Under the pieces are notes generated by a model. The model ran no database searches and had not been told where the DNA came from. It was given only the letters and a program-made list of their open reading frames with translations. Positions 39,801 through 48,455 of a stretch of 64,000 bases of DNA are shown in pieces (position 1 is the first letter of the stretch; the number at the start of each line of letters is the position of its first letter). A program made the position numbers and the translations under genes. Where the stretch lies: assembly GCF_003012795.1 (NCBI RefSeq), contig NZ_PXYH01000015.1:1-64000 (forward strand), in the 5' to 3' direction. This DNA is from Zobellella taiwanensis (GTDB taxonomy: Bacteria > Pseudomonadota > Gammaproteobacteria > Enterobacterales > Aeromonadaceae).

Positions 39801-39924
39801 CATGAGCAAGCTGCCCCGGCAACGCTGCCTGGCCACCGGCTTTTCCTGCCGCAGTCAGGTCAAGCGCATCGAGGGCGAGGGCATCCGACATCCGGTGCAG
39901 GCTCTGCTAAGCTTGTTGGCGTAA
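36868..39924 (+). CDS. ydiJ: YdiJ, FAD-linked D-2-hydroxyglutarate dehydrogenase with Fe-S domain
   Basis: 1018 residues, the same length as E. coli YdiJ, which oxidises D-2-hydroxyglutarate to 2-oxoglutarate. An FAD-binding PCMH/GlcD-type half (about 40-600, with TPRGGG-like SPRGGGTGTNGQSL and MINTDASGQGSLVYGKTSDH) is fused to a ferredoxin-like domain and a CCG-type C-terminal half. The cluster ligands C673, C676, C679 and C683 lie in CLACKACSSQCPIK; CCGMAGTYGHE is the CCG motif. The ATG at 36868 follows AAAGGGGAC. A -10-like TATACT is at 36815-36820. The ydiJ-ydiI (menI) order is as in E. coli. Confidence 0.95.
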   Translation: MIPRLALQQQTTPTYYSFLEALADSGFRGDIERSYASRLAVATDNSVYQCLPQAVVFPRSSQDLVVMLGLAAKDAYKDIRFSPRGGGTGTNGQSLNDNIVVDLSRHMTQLLTLDADGRRVRIQTGMVKDRLNQLVAPHDLFFSPDLSTSNRATVGGMINTDASGQGSLVYGKTSDHVLGVTAVLVDGTLIETGPVSGEALNQKLEEDSREGELYRCVYHSVTGNAGEIERRFPKLNRFLTGYDLKHVYDKPTHTLDLTRILCGSEGSLAFITEAWLDLTPIPKYRTLVNVKYDSFESALRNAPLMVEAKALSVETVDSRVLNLARQDIVWHSVSDLIQDVPGKVMDGLNMVEYADQDETAQREKVEALCRRLDGLIERGEAGVIGYQVCDDLSSINRIYGMRKKAVGLLGNTQGRKKPVAFVEDTAVPPEHLADYIMEFRQLLDDHGLQYGMFGHVDAGVLHVRPALDMVDPEQEVMLRRISDQVNALTAKYGGLMWGEHGKGFRSEYSPTFFGEVLFTELRRIKSAFDPFNRLNPGKICTPLDSLEQLVSVDATKRGYFDRQIPVHVRDGFTQAMDCNGNGLCFDFDVRSPMCPSMKLSADRRHSPKGRAGLVREWLRQLSAQGFDPMAGEAAAMSRGTSVKNMVLRIKHTLDKRRGEYDFSHEVKEAMDGCLACKACSSQCPIKVDVPTFRARFLQLYYQRYQRPPRDYLVSWVETYTPWMAKAPGLFNPIMNHKWLQGGTSSLLGMVDMPALSQPSLKKRLGKGPAAQFDLEQLQALGDEERANTLLVVQDPFTSFYDAGVVHDLVRLATALGFNPVVLPFKPNGKPAHVKGFLRRFAGMAADSAQFLNRLARLNIPMVGVDPSLVLCYRDEYAKVLGPSRGDFEVLLPQEWLLTVLEQIPAREVTGEPWHLFAHCTEKTAKPTTHQDWSRIFSHLGATLNAVPVGCCGMAGTYGHEREHAEGSRTLFAMSWAEPMSKLPRQRCLATGFSCRSQVKRIEGEGIRHPVQALLSLLA

Positions 39925-39942
39925 CGCAACGAGGAGAAGCAT

Positions 39943-40185
39943 ATGGGTCTGTTATGGGGATTAATCATCGGCGCCCTGGCCGGCTGGATAGCGGGCAACC
40001 TGATGAAGGGGCAGGGCTTTGGCCTGCTTGGCAATATTGTCGTCGGCCTGGTGGGCGGCTTTCTCGGCGGCCTGCTGTTCCGCCTGCTGGGGCTGGCCGC
40101 CACCGGCATTATCGGATCCTTGGTGATGTCGGTAGTTGGTGCCCTGCTGCTGATTTTTATTGTGGGAAAAATCAAAAAAAGATGA
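39943..40185 (+). CDS. GlsB/YeaQ/YmgE family (transglycosylase-associated) membrane protein
   Basis: 80-residue glycine-rich inner-membrane protein with three hydrophobic helices (LLWGLIIGALAGWIAGNLM, LLGNIVVGLVGGFLGG, and the last about 50-75) and a Lys-rich end. The family is often stress-induced; its function is unknown. AGGAGAAG stands 6-8 bases before the ATG. The stop codon TGA is followed immediately by the GGGATTA heptamer array. Confidence 0.9.
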   Translation: MGLLWGLIIGALAGWIAGNLMKGQGFGLLGNIVVGLVGGFLGGLLFRLLGLAATGIIGSLVMSVVGALLLIFIVGKIKKR

Positions 40186-40231
40186 GGGATTAGGGATTAG
40201 GGATTAGGGATTAGGGATTAGGGATTAGGGA
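40186..40231. repeat. tandem heptamer array (GGGATTA x6 plus partial)
   Basis: Six perfect GGGATTA units (40186-40227) and GGGA, starting at the base right after the TGA stop of the GlsB-like gene. Confidence 0.97.
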
Positions 40232-40268
40232 GCTTACTAGAAACTGCTGACGGAAAGAAAATCTTGCC

Positions 40269-40330
40269 AGTCCCCAGTCCCCAGTCCCCAGTCCCCAGTC
40301 CCCAGTCCCCAGTCCCCAGTCCCCAGTCCC
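40269..40330. repeat. tandem heptamer array (AGTCCCC x8 plus partial)
   Basis: Eight perfect AGTCCCC units (40269-40324) and a partial AGTCCC, ending 11 bases before the menI ATG. Each unit can pair with a GGGATTA unit of the preceding array over six positions (one G-U), so an RNA spanning both arrays could fold into a long imperfect hairpin. Confidence 0.97.
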
Positions 40331-40341
40331 TGAAGTTAAAT

Positions 40342-40767
40342 ATGTGGAAACGTGAATTTACGCTGGACAGTTTGAACCAACTGTCAGAGAATACGCTCGC
40401 AGCCCAGTTGGGCATGACCTTTTGTGAAGTGGGTCACGATTTTCTGCGCGGCACCATGCCGGTTGACCATCGTACCCACCAGCCTCTTGGCATGTTACAT
40501 GGCGGCGCTTCCGTAGCGCTGGCCGAGACCCTGGGTTCAGTAGCTGCCAATATGTGCGTTGAAGCGGGTTATTATTGCGTTGGTCTGGAGGTTAACGCAA
40601 ATCACGTCCGCGCCAAGCGAAGCGGCCTTGTTACAGGTACCGCACGTCCCCTCCATTTGGGCGCGACGACACAAGTCTGGCAGATCGACATCCATGATGA
40701 GAAAAATCGACTGGTGTGTACCAGCCGGTTGACCATGGCGGTGTTGAGACAAAAACGGCCAGATTAG
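40342..40767 (+). CDS. menI: 1,4-dihydroxy-2-naphthoyl-CoA thioesterase MenI (YdiI), hotdog fold
   Basis: Hotdog-fold acyl-CoA thioesterase of 141 residues resembling E. coli YdiI, which hydrolyses DHNA-CoA in menaquinone synthesis. The start MWKREFTLDSLNQL and the core HQPLGMLHGGASVALAETLGS, with the catalytic acidic residue in VALAE, are characteristic. The ATG has no strong Shine-Dalgarno. A heptamer array ends 11 bases upstream, and the longer frame from 40264 merely translates that array. Its DNA is visibly lower in GC than its neighbours. Confidence 0.9.
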   Translation: MWKREFTLDSLNQLSENTLAAQLGMTFCEVGHDFLRGTMPVDHRTHQPLGMLHGGASVALAETLGSVAANMCVEAGYYCVGLEVNANHVRAKRSGLVTGTARPLHLGATTQVWQIDIHDEKNRLVCTSRLTMAVLRQKRPD

Positions 40768-40780
40768 CCTTGTGAATCTA

Positions 40781-40825
40781 TGTGTGACACACACTGTGTG
40801 AAGGGAAGCCCTCACCCCCGGTGAG
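40781..40825 (+). promoter_or_regulatory. overlapping inverted repeats in the deaD leader
   Basis: TGTGTG-A-CACACA (40781-40793) overlaps a second palindrome CACAC-T-GTGTG, so the two hairpins exclude each other. CTCACC-CCC-GGTGAG follows at 40811-40825. They lie 65-110 bases before deaD and could be an operator, a menI terminator or leader structure; no T-tract follows. Confidence 0.4.
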
Positions 40826-40891
40826 AATGGGTTGTCCCTGGCCTTTTACTGTATCAGTCCGCCGACATTTTATTTATTTCGGAACTGTTAA

Positions 40892-42667
40892 ATGACAAAT
40901 ACTTCTGTTGCTGTACCTGCTTTTGCTGACCTCGGCCTGGCGCCTGCCGTTCTTCAAGCTCTGACCGACGCCGGTTACGAGCAGCCTTCTGCCATCCAGG
41001 CCGCCGCCATCCCCACCCTGCTGACCGGGCGGGACGTGCTGGGTCTGGCACAAACCGGTACCGGCAAAACCGCCGCCTTCGCCCTGCCGATGCTGAGCCG
41101 TATCAGCGGCGGCAACGCTCACCCCCAGGTGCTGGTGCTGGCGCCGACCCGGGAACTCGCCATTCAGGTGGCCGAGTCCTTTGAAAACTATGCCAAATAC
41201 CAGAAAGATATCCGCATACTGTCCATCTATGGTGGCCAGGCTTACGACAGCCAGATCCGTGCACTGAAGCGTGGCGTGGACATCGTTGTGGGCACCCCTG
41301 GCCGGGTGATGGACCATATGCGCCGCGGCACCCTCAAGCTGGACAGCCTGCAGGCCCTGGTGCTGGACGAAGCCGACGAAATGCTGCGCATGGGCTTTAT
41401 CGACGACGTCGAGTGGATCCTGGAGCATACCCCCGAGAGCCGTCAGATCGCCCTGTTCTCTGCCACCATGCCGCCGGCCATCCAGCGCGTGGCCCAGAAA
41501 TACCTGAAAGATCCCCAGGAAGTGCGCATCGCCAACAAGACCCGCACCAATGCCAGCATACGTCAGCGTTACTGGTTCGTGCGCGGCATGTCCAAGCACG
41601 AAGCCCTGTGTCGCCTGGTGGAAACCGAGGAGATGGATGCCATGCTGGTGTTCGTGCGAACCCGTAAGGACGCCGAAGACCTGGCCGAGATGATGGTGCG
41701 TGAAGGCCATGCCTGTGAAGCCCTGCACGGCGATATTCCCCAGAAGCTGCGGGAAAAAGTGGTGGATCGCCTGAAGAACGGCCGCCTGAACGTACTGGTG
41801 GCCACCGATGTGGTCGCCCGTGGCCTGGACGTGGAGCGTATCAGTCACGTGGTCAACTTCGACATGCCCCACGACAACGAGTCCTATGTGCACCGCATCG
41901 GCCGTACCGGTCGTGCCGGCCGCGAGGGCGACGCCATCCTGTTTGTGACCGGCCGGGAAAAGCGCGGCCTGTACAACCTGGAGCGCCATACCCGCCAGCC
42001 CATCGAAGAAATGACGATGCCGTCTGCCGACGACATCAACAAGATCCGCGCCGAGCGCTTCAAGGCCCGGATCCGCGCCAGTGTGGAAGCCGACGAGCAG
42101 GCCCTGGCTCCCTTTGTGGAAATGGTGGCGGCGCTGCAGCAAGACGGCATGGATACCGCCCAGCTGGCGGCCGGCCTGGCCCGTCTGCTGCAAGGTGATC
42201 GCCCGCTGTTTGTGGAAGACAAGCCGATGGCCGCGCGCCGTCCCGAGGTGCGTGAAAGCCGTGACGGTGGCCGCGAGCGCTTCGAGCGTGCCGAGCGCCC
42301 CCGTACTCCCCGCGGTGGCAAGGACGAGGTGTCCGGCGTGGTGATGGAAACCTTCCGTGTCGATGTGGGCCGGGTACACGGCGTCAAGCCGGGCCACCTG
42401 GTCGGTGCCATCGCCAACGAGGCGGATCTGGAATCCCGTTATATCGGCCAGATCCAGATCCACGACGACTTCTCCACCGTTGACCTGCCCGAGGGCATCC
42501 CGGCCGAGATCCAGCAGGTGCTGCAGAAAGTCCGAGTTTGCCAGCGTCCGCTGAACCTGGCCAAGTACGAGGGCGGTCCGCTGCCCCGCCGCAGCTTCCG
42601 CGCCAACAACGACGACCGTGGCGGCAAGTTCCGTCCCCGTCGCAACGACAAGCGCCTGAACGGCTGA
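40892..42667 (+). CDS. deaD: ATP-dependent RNA helicase DeaD (CsdA)
   Basis: DEAD-box helicase acting in ribosome assembly and mRNA decay, especially in the cold. Helicase core: AQTGTGKT at 53-60, DEAD at 159-162, SAT and HRIGRTGRAGREG. A basic hinge (about 440-475) and a DbpA-type RNA-binding domain (about 480-560) follow, ending in an Arg/Asn/Gly-rich tail. Length is 591 residues. The leader of more than 100 bases between menI and deaD is AT-richer near the ATG and carries inverted repeats. A strong terminator follows. Confidence 0.96.
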   Translation: MTNTSVAVPAFADLGLAPAVLQALTDAGYEQPSAIQAAAIPTLLTGRDVLGLAQTGTGKTAAFALPMLSRISGGNAHPQVLVLAPTRELAIQVAESFENYAKYQKDIRILSIYGGQAYDSQIRALKRGVDIVVGTPGRVMDHMRRGTLKLDSLQALVLDEADEMLRMGFIDDVEWILEHTPESRQIALFSATMPPAIQRVAQKYLKDPQEVRIANKTRTNASIRQRYWFVRGMSKHEALCRLVETEEMDAMLVFVRTRKDAEDLAEMMVREGHACEALHGDIPQKLREKVVDRLKNGRLNVLVATDVVARGLDVERISHVVNFDMPHDNESYVHRIGRTGRAGREGDAILFVTGREKRGLYNLERHTRQPIEEMTMPSADDINKIRAERFKARIRASVEADEQALAPFVEMVAALQQDGMDTAQLAAGLARLLQGDRPLFVEDKPMAARRPEVRESRDGGRERFERAERPRTPRGGKDEVSGVVMETFRVDVGRVHGVKPGHLVGAIANEADLESRYIGQIQIHDDFSTVDLPEGIPAEIQQVLQKVRVCQRPLNLAKYEGGPLPRRSFRANNDDRGGKFRPRRNDKRLNG

Positions 42668-42698
42668 ACCCCGTTTCGCGCTGAATGCTGAATGAAGC

Positions 42699-42729
42699 AA
42701 GCCCGCCGGTCACCCCGGCGGGCTTTTTG
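42699..42729 (+). terminator. intrinsic terminator after deaD
   Basis: AAGCCCGCCGG (42699-42709), loop TCACC, CCGGCGGGCTT (42715-42725), then TTTGTTA. Confidence 0.92.
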
Positions 42730-42775
42730 TTATGTGTTGCGCAGGGTATGAAACAGGAAGTGTGATCGACGGGTA

Positions 42776-42802
42776 CAAAAAAGCCCCGCATTGGGCGGGG
42801 CT
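42776..42802 (-). terminator. intrinsic terminator after suhB
   Basis: Read on the minus strand, AGCCCCGC, short loop, GCGGGGCT is followed by TTTTTG. It lies about 20 bases after the suhB stop. Confidence 0.88.
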
Positions 42803-42821
42803 CGATATGGGCGGCAGGCGC

Positions 42822-43625
42822 TTATTTGGCCAGCGACTCGGGCAGATGCTCGCGGATGCTGGACAGCATCGCCTTGAGTACCTTGGGGTTGGCGCACACC
42901 ACATTGCCGCTGTGCTCATAGTTGTGGCCACCGATGAAGTCGGTGACAATGGCGCCGGCTTCCCGGGCGATCAGGCTGCCGGCGGCGAAGTCCCAGGGCT
43001 TGAGGCCCAGCTCCCAGTAACCGTCTACCCGGCCGGCGGCGACATAGGCCAGATCCAGGCTGGCAGCACCGGCACGGCGCACATCGGCACACTGGATAAA
43101 CATATCCTTGAACATGGCCAGGTAGGCGTCGGCCTGGTGCTTTTGCTTGAACGGAAAACCGGTGGCCAGCACGGTGTTCGACAGATCCTTGGCCTTGCCG
43201 GTACGGATACGGTAGCCGTTGAGCTGGGCGCCGGCGCCGCGGCTGGCGGTGAACAGTTCGTCGCGGATGGGGTCGTACACCACCGCCTGCTCGGTCCGGC
43301 CTTTCACCCGCAGGGCGATGGATACGGCGAAGTGGGGGATGCCTTTCATGAAGTTGGTGGTGCCATCAAGCGGGTCGATAATCCACTGGTAGTCCGGGTT
43401 GCTGCCGGCCAGTTCGCCACATTCCTCACCGATGATGCTGTGTTCGGGATAGGACTTGCGGATGGTGTTGACCACGGCGTTTTCCGCGTCGAGATCCACA
43501 TTGGTGACAAAATCGCTCTGGCCTTTTTGGCGTGTTTCCACGTTGTCCGGGTTGGCGAAACCCTTGACGATAACCTGACCGGCGTTGCGCGCAGCGCGCA
43601 CCGCAATATTCAGCATCGGATGCAT
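42822..43625 (-). CDS. suhB: inositol-1-monophosphatase / rRNA antitermination factor SuhB
   Basis: Mg-dependent phosphatase of the inositol monophosphatase family; in E. coli SuhB also joins the Nus complex that promotes rRNA transcription and folding. 267 residues, the same as E. coli. Metal-site motifs are GEECGE, IDPLDGTTNF and WDFAAGSLIAREAG. The start MHPMLNIAVRAARNAG is that of SuhB. It converges on deaD, each with its own terminator. Confidence 0.95.
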   Translation of the reverse strand: MHPMLNIAVRAARNAGQVIVKGFANPDNVETRQKGQSDFVTNVDLDAENAVVNTIRKSYPEHSIIGEECGELAGSNPDYQWIIDPLDGTTNFMKGIPHFAVSIALRVKGRTEQAVVYDPIRDELFTASRGAGAQLNGYRIRTGKAKDLSNTVLATGFPFKQKHQADAYLAMFKDMFIQCADVRRAGAASLDLAYVAAGRVDGYWELGLKPWDFAAGSLIAREAGAIVTDFIGGHNYEHSGNVVCANPKVLKAMLSSIREHLPESLAK

Positions 43626-43823
43626 ATGAGAAGACCCACTTGATGTTAAAGAACGAAATTTGAGCGGCGAATTATACCAGTGCGTCCGACCCAGGCAAGG
43701 ATTAAATCCCGCCCCTGCACCCGCCGTGGCGATGGGGCGGGCAAAATAAAACGTGACCGGTCCGTCCGGCTCCCGTGTTATGGCTATATTTTATCCAGTG
43801 GCACAGGACACAAGGAGGCGGCC

Positions 43824-44300
43824 ATGAAAGGGAGGGAATGGATGCTGGTTTTGCTGCTGGCACTGCCGGCCTGGGCCGACTGGAGCCTGGTGATCGGCGG
43901 CGGTGACGGAGCCAAACATTATTTGCTCGGCGCCGAGTGGCAGGGAGCGGCCTTGGGCGGGGGGGCGGCTCCCAGGCTTTGGTTTGACAGCAGCTACTGG
44001 CAGCTGGCGGACGATCAACTGGTCCAGCTGAGCCTGGTCCCGGGCATCGCCTATCGGGCCGGAGGAGAGGGCTGGCAGCCTTTTGTATTCGCCGGGGTGG
44101 GGCCTGCCTGGAGCAGTCAGGCCCACCTGGAGCAGCGCCGCTTTTCCACCCGTTTCCAGTTCTCCAGCCGGGCAGGCATCGGCCTGGCCCTGGATCAGCA
44201 CCGCCTGGCGATAGAGGGATGGCATTTGTCCAATGGTGGCATCAAACAGCCCAACGACGGACTGAGCGCCTGGGGGGTCAGCTACCGTTATGATTTCTGA
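43824..44300 (+). CDS. pagL: lipid A 3-O-deacylase PagL-like outer-membrane protein
   Basis: Small beta-barrel enzyme that removes the 3-O acyl chain from lipid A. 158 residues with a signal peptide (1-18, PAWA|D). Alternating hydrophobic strands follow, and the active-site block WHLSNGGIKQPNDG contains H134, S136 and N137. The C-terminus ends in an aromatic-terminated strand (SYRYDF) as needed for barrel assembly. The ATG has a perfect AAGGAGG 5 bases upstream; an open frame runs upstream to 43680 but without homology. It is transcribed away from suhB. Confidence 0.87.
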   Translation: MKGREWMLVLLLALPAWADWSLVIGGGDGAKHYLLGAEWQGAALGGGAAPRLWFDSSYWQLADDQLVQLSLVPGIAYRAGGEGWQPFVFAGVGPAWSSQAHLEQRRFSTRFQFSSRAGIGLALDQHRLAIEGWHLSNGGIKQPNDGLSAWGVSYRYDF

Positions 44301-44347
44301 TTAGGAAATCTAGGGCGAGACATTATAAAAGGTCGCTCAGGCGCCCG

Positions 44348-44377
44348 TTGTCAGTGTATTTGTCTATACATTATGAT
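44348..44377 (+). promoter_or_regulatory. sigma70 promoter for emrD
   Basis: -35 TTGTCA (44348-44353), 18-base spacer, -10 TATGAT (44372-44377), about 50 bases before the emrD ATG. Confidence 0.55.
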
Positions 44378-44396
44378 GCGATCCAAATCACAGTCT

Positions 44397-44415
44397 GCCC
44401 GTCCGGGCGTTTTTT
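44397..44415 (+). terminator. short terminator-like hairpin in the emrD leader
   Basis: GCCC-GTCC-GGGC (44397-44408) followed by GTTTTTT, ending directly at the Shine-Dalgarno TTGGAGA of emrD. It may end pagL transcripts or attenuate emrD. Confidence 0.45.
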
Positions 44416-44428
44416 GGAGATCGCGGCC

Positions 44429-45607
44429 ATGTCGGGCCTTTCCCTGGTATTACTTACGGTGTTGATGGTGGCGTCCGGCCAGATGACCCAGACCCTTTAT
44501 GTGCCTGCCATGGGCGACATGGCGGCGGCGTTGGGCGTGACCAGCCAGGCCCTGCCGCTGGTGATGGCGTTTTACCTGATTCCCTATGGCCTGTTCCAGT
44601 TTGTTTACGGACCGCTGTCGGACCGTTTCGGCCGCCGGCCGGTGCTGTTGGCGGGGTTGTCGGTCTATGTGCTGGGTTCGGCCCTGATCCTGGCCTGGCC
44701 CAGCTATATCGTGCTGCTGCTGGGCAGCTTTATTCAGGGCGCCGGCACGGCGGCGGCGGGCAGCCTGTGCCGCAGCCTGATGCGGGACAAGTTCGAGGGT
44801 ACGGATCTGGTGCGCTACAACGGTTATGTTTCCATGGGCATTATGTTGGCGCCCTTGCTGGCACCGTTGATCGGAGGCTGGCTCAACCTGCGCTTTGGCT
44901 GGCAGTCCATGTATCTGTTCCTGTTTGCCATGGGACTGGCGATTACCCTGGTGATGGTGTTCTTTTTCCGGGAAACCCTGCCCGCCGCCCGTCGTCACGC
45001 CCAGCCCATGCTGCCTGCCTACCGCTATGTGCTGCACGATGCCGGTTTTCGCCGCCAGCTCGGCATGCTGATTGCCACTTTCGCCGGTGTCATTCTCTAC
45101 GAAGCCGTGTTCAGCGTGTTGGTGGCGGCCCAAAGCGGATTAAGCAGTGCCGAGATCAGTGTGCTCTTTATCCTGCCGTTGCCGCTGTATTTTGCGGGCG
45201 CCATGATGGCATCCTGGAAGGCAGGCTCCTGGTCGGTACGGCGCCTGCAGTGGCTGGCCGGCGCCGGTCTGTTGGCCGGTGCTGTTATCGTGCTGGGGAC
45301 CGCTTTCGATCCCCGGCTGGCGGTGGCCGGACTGGTGCTGGGCGGCAGCCTGTATTTTGCCGGTGCCGGCCTGTTGTTCCCGGTGGCGACTTCCAGGGCG
45401 GTGGCGCCGTTTCCCCAGCACAGCGGCACTGCCGGTGCCCTGCTGGGCGGGAGTTCCAACCTGGGGGGCGGCCTGTTCCTGCTGGTACAGGGCGGCTTGC
45501 CCCAGATGAATCAGCTGGTATTGGGTGGCCTGCTGCTGGCCTGTGCCGGCCTGGTGGTGTGGTTTTTGCTGCCGGGAAGCGAGGCCGTGCCCGAGCCCGG
45601 CATCTGA
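44429..45607 (+). CDS. emrD: multidrug efflux MFS transporter EmrD
   Basis: Drug:proton antiporter of the DHA1 (Bcr/CflA) group, 392 residues with 12 predicted transmembrane helices; E. coli EmrD (394 aa) exports amphipathic compounds. The start MSGLSLVLLTVLMVASGQMTQTLYVPA, the motif A loop GPLSDRFGRRPVLL and the LFILPLPLYFAGA segment all match EmrD. The ATG at 44429 has TTGGAGA 8 bases upstream. A GC-rich hairpin (45622-45643) follows the stop and is shared with the convergent yfhL end. Confidence 0.93.
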   Translation: MSGLSLVLLTVLMVASGQMTQTLYVPAMGDMAAALGVTSQALPLVMAFYLIPYGLFQFVYGPLSDRFGRRPVLLAGLSVYVLGSALILAWPSYIVLLLGSFIQGAGTAAAGSLCRSLMRDKFEGTDLVRYNGYVSMGIMLAPLLAPLIGGWLNLRFGWQSMYLFLFAMGLAITLVMVFFFRETLPAARRHAQPMLPAYRYVLHDAGFRRQLGMLIATFAGVILYEAVFSVLVAAQSGLSSAEISVLFILPLPLYFAGAMMASWKAGSWSVRRLQWLAGAGLLAGAVIVLGTAFDPRLAVAGLVLGGSLYFAGAGLLFPVATSRAVAPFPQHSGTAGALLGGSSNLGGGLFLLVQGGLPQMNQLVLGGLLLACAGLVVWFLLPGSEAVPEPGI

Positions 45608-45621
45608 TGGGGTGAGGACAA

Positions 45622-45643
45622 CAGGCCCCGCCTTTGGCGGGGC
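45622..45643. terminator. GC-rich hairpin between convergent emrD and yfhL
   Basis: AGGCCCCGCC, loop TTT, GGCGGGGCCT, lying between the two convergent stop codons. It has no long T-tract on either strand, so it is a weak bidirectional terminator or 3'-end structure. Confidence 0.5.
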
Positions 45644-45649
45644 CTGTTG

Positions 45650-47279
<1,630 letters not shown>

Positions 47280-47372
47280 GGGAGTCTCGTCTGATGTCAG
47301 GTCAGAGGCCGCCACCTGATGGCGGCCGGGGCGGGCATTCTACTCCCGCCGGTCGAGAAATTCGAGCCGGGG

Positions 47373-48281
47373 TCAGCGGCTTTCTTCGCCGCCCATGGCG
47401 TCGATCAGCTCGGGAATGAAGCGGGACAGCTCGCCGGTCACCAGGGCGAAGTCGGCGTCAAAACGGGCGGCGGCGTCCTCGCCGCTGACGTCGTCGTTCT
47501 GCTCGCGCAGCTCTTCCGAGAATTTGAGCCGCTTGATGCTCATGTCGTCGACCAGAATAAAACTCAGGCTGTCGCTCCAGTTCAGCGCCAGCTTGGTCAC
47601 CAGCTTGTCGGCGTCGAGATGGGCCTTCATCTCGTCGCTGAGCAAGTCCTGCTGCTTGGCGCGGATAATACCGCCGTGCTCCAGGGCGGATCTCAGCTCG
47701 GCCTCGTCTTCCAGGGCAAATCCGGCGGGGGCGGCGCCTTCCTTCAGCCAGTCGGTCAGGGTCAGCTCGGGCGGGGTGGTCATGGCCAGCGGCACTACCG
47801 GCAGCGAGCCGATGCACTTGCGCAGCAGCGCCAGCAGATCCTCGGCGCGTTTGGCGGAGCTGGCGTCCACGGCAATAAAGCCGTCCCGGGGATTGATCCA
47901 GGCCCAGGTTTGCTGGTGGCGACTGAAGGCCCGGGGCAGCAGGCTGACGATCACTTCCTCCTTGATCGCTTCCTTTTCTTTTTTCTTCAGTGCCCGGCCC
48001 TGTTCGGCCTCCAGGGCCTCGACCTTTTCCGCCACCGCTTCATTGACCACGGAGCCGGGCAGCATTTTTTCTTCTTTTTTGGCGCACAGCAGGATTTGGT
48101 GATCGGCGCTGTGGGTCAGGGCCTGGCCCTGACGGCCAAGGGGAGAGACCCAGCCGAATTTGACCTGCTCCTGGCTGCCGCAGGGGCTGAAGATCATGGT
48201 TTCGAGTTGTTTCTCCAGCTCTTCGAGGCTGAGTTCGAACGGGCGGGTAAAACGGTAGATTTGCAGATTCTTAAACCACAT
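47373..48281 (-). CDS. rdgC: recombination-associated protein RdgC
   Basis: Ring-shaped DNA-binding protein that competes with RecA and is important when replication restart is impaired. The start MWFKNLQIYRFTRPFELSLE at 48281 and length of 302 residues match RdgC (E. coli 303). A Lys/Glu-rich coiled segment (about 90-125) and the QTWAWINPRDG stretch are conserved. The open frame extends upstream to 48920, but that part is antisense to the GNAT gene. A perfect 8-bp hairpin (47307-47327) lies between it and trhP. Confidence 0.95.
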   Translation of the reverse strand: MWFKNLQIYRFTRPFELSLEELEKQLETMIFSPCGSQEQVKFGWVSPLGRQGQALTHSADHQILLCAKKEEKMLPGSVVNEAVAEKVEALEAEQGRALKKKEKEAIKEEVIVSLLPRAFSRHQQTWAWINPRDGFIAVDASSAKRAEDLLALLRKCIGSLPVVPLAMTTPPELTLTDWLKEGAAPAGFALEDEAELRSALEHGGIIRAKQQDLLSDEMKAHLDADKLVTKLALNWSDSLSFILVDDMSIKRLKFSEELREQNDDVSGEDAAARFDADFALVTGELSRFIPELIDAMGGEESR

Positions 48282-48455
48282 GGCGTCCTCGGTGACGAGC
48301 CGGAAAAGGGGCATTGTACTGCAAAGCGGCTTTGTGATCAGTCTGTCATTCCCGGCCGACAAAGGCGGATCCGGGTCACAGAGGCGGACAAATCCGCCGC
48401 CGTCCGGCCCGCCTCCCCATACAATAAGAACAGATACCACCAGGGAGAGAGCAGC

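Noticed and set aside
40186-40330. Heptamer arrays as a CRISPR array
   Set aside because: The unit is 7 bases with no spacers, and no cas genes are nearby.
40264-40341. N-terminal extension of MenI encoded by the AGTCCCC array
   Set aside because: It would read as a Pro/Ser/Gln repeat absent from the family, and the normal start MWKREFTLDSL is at 40342.
47307-47327. Perfect 8-bp hairpin between rdgC and trhP as a terminator
   Set aside because: No T-tract follows on the minus strand, so termination is not supported.
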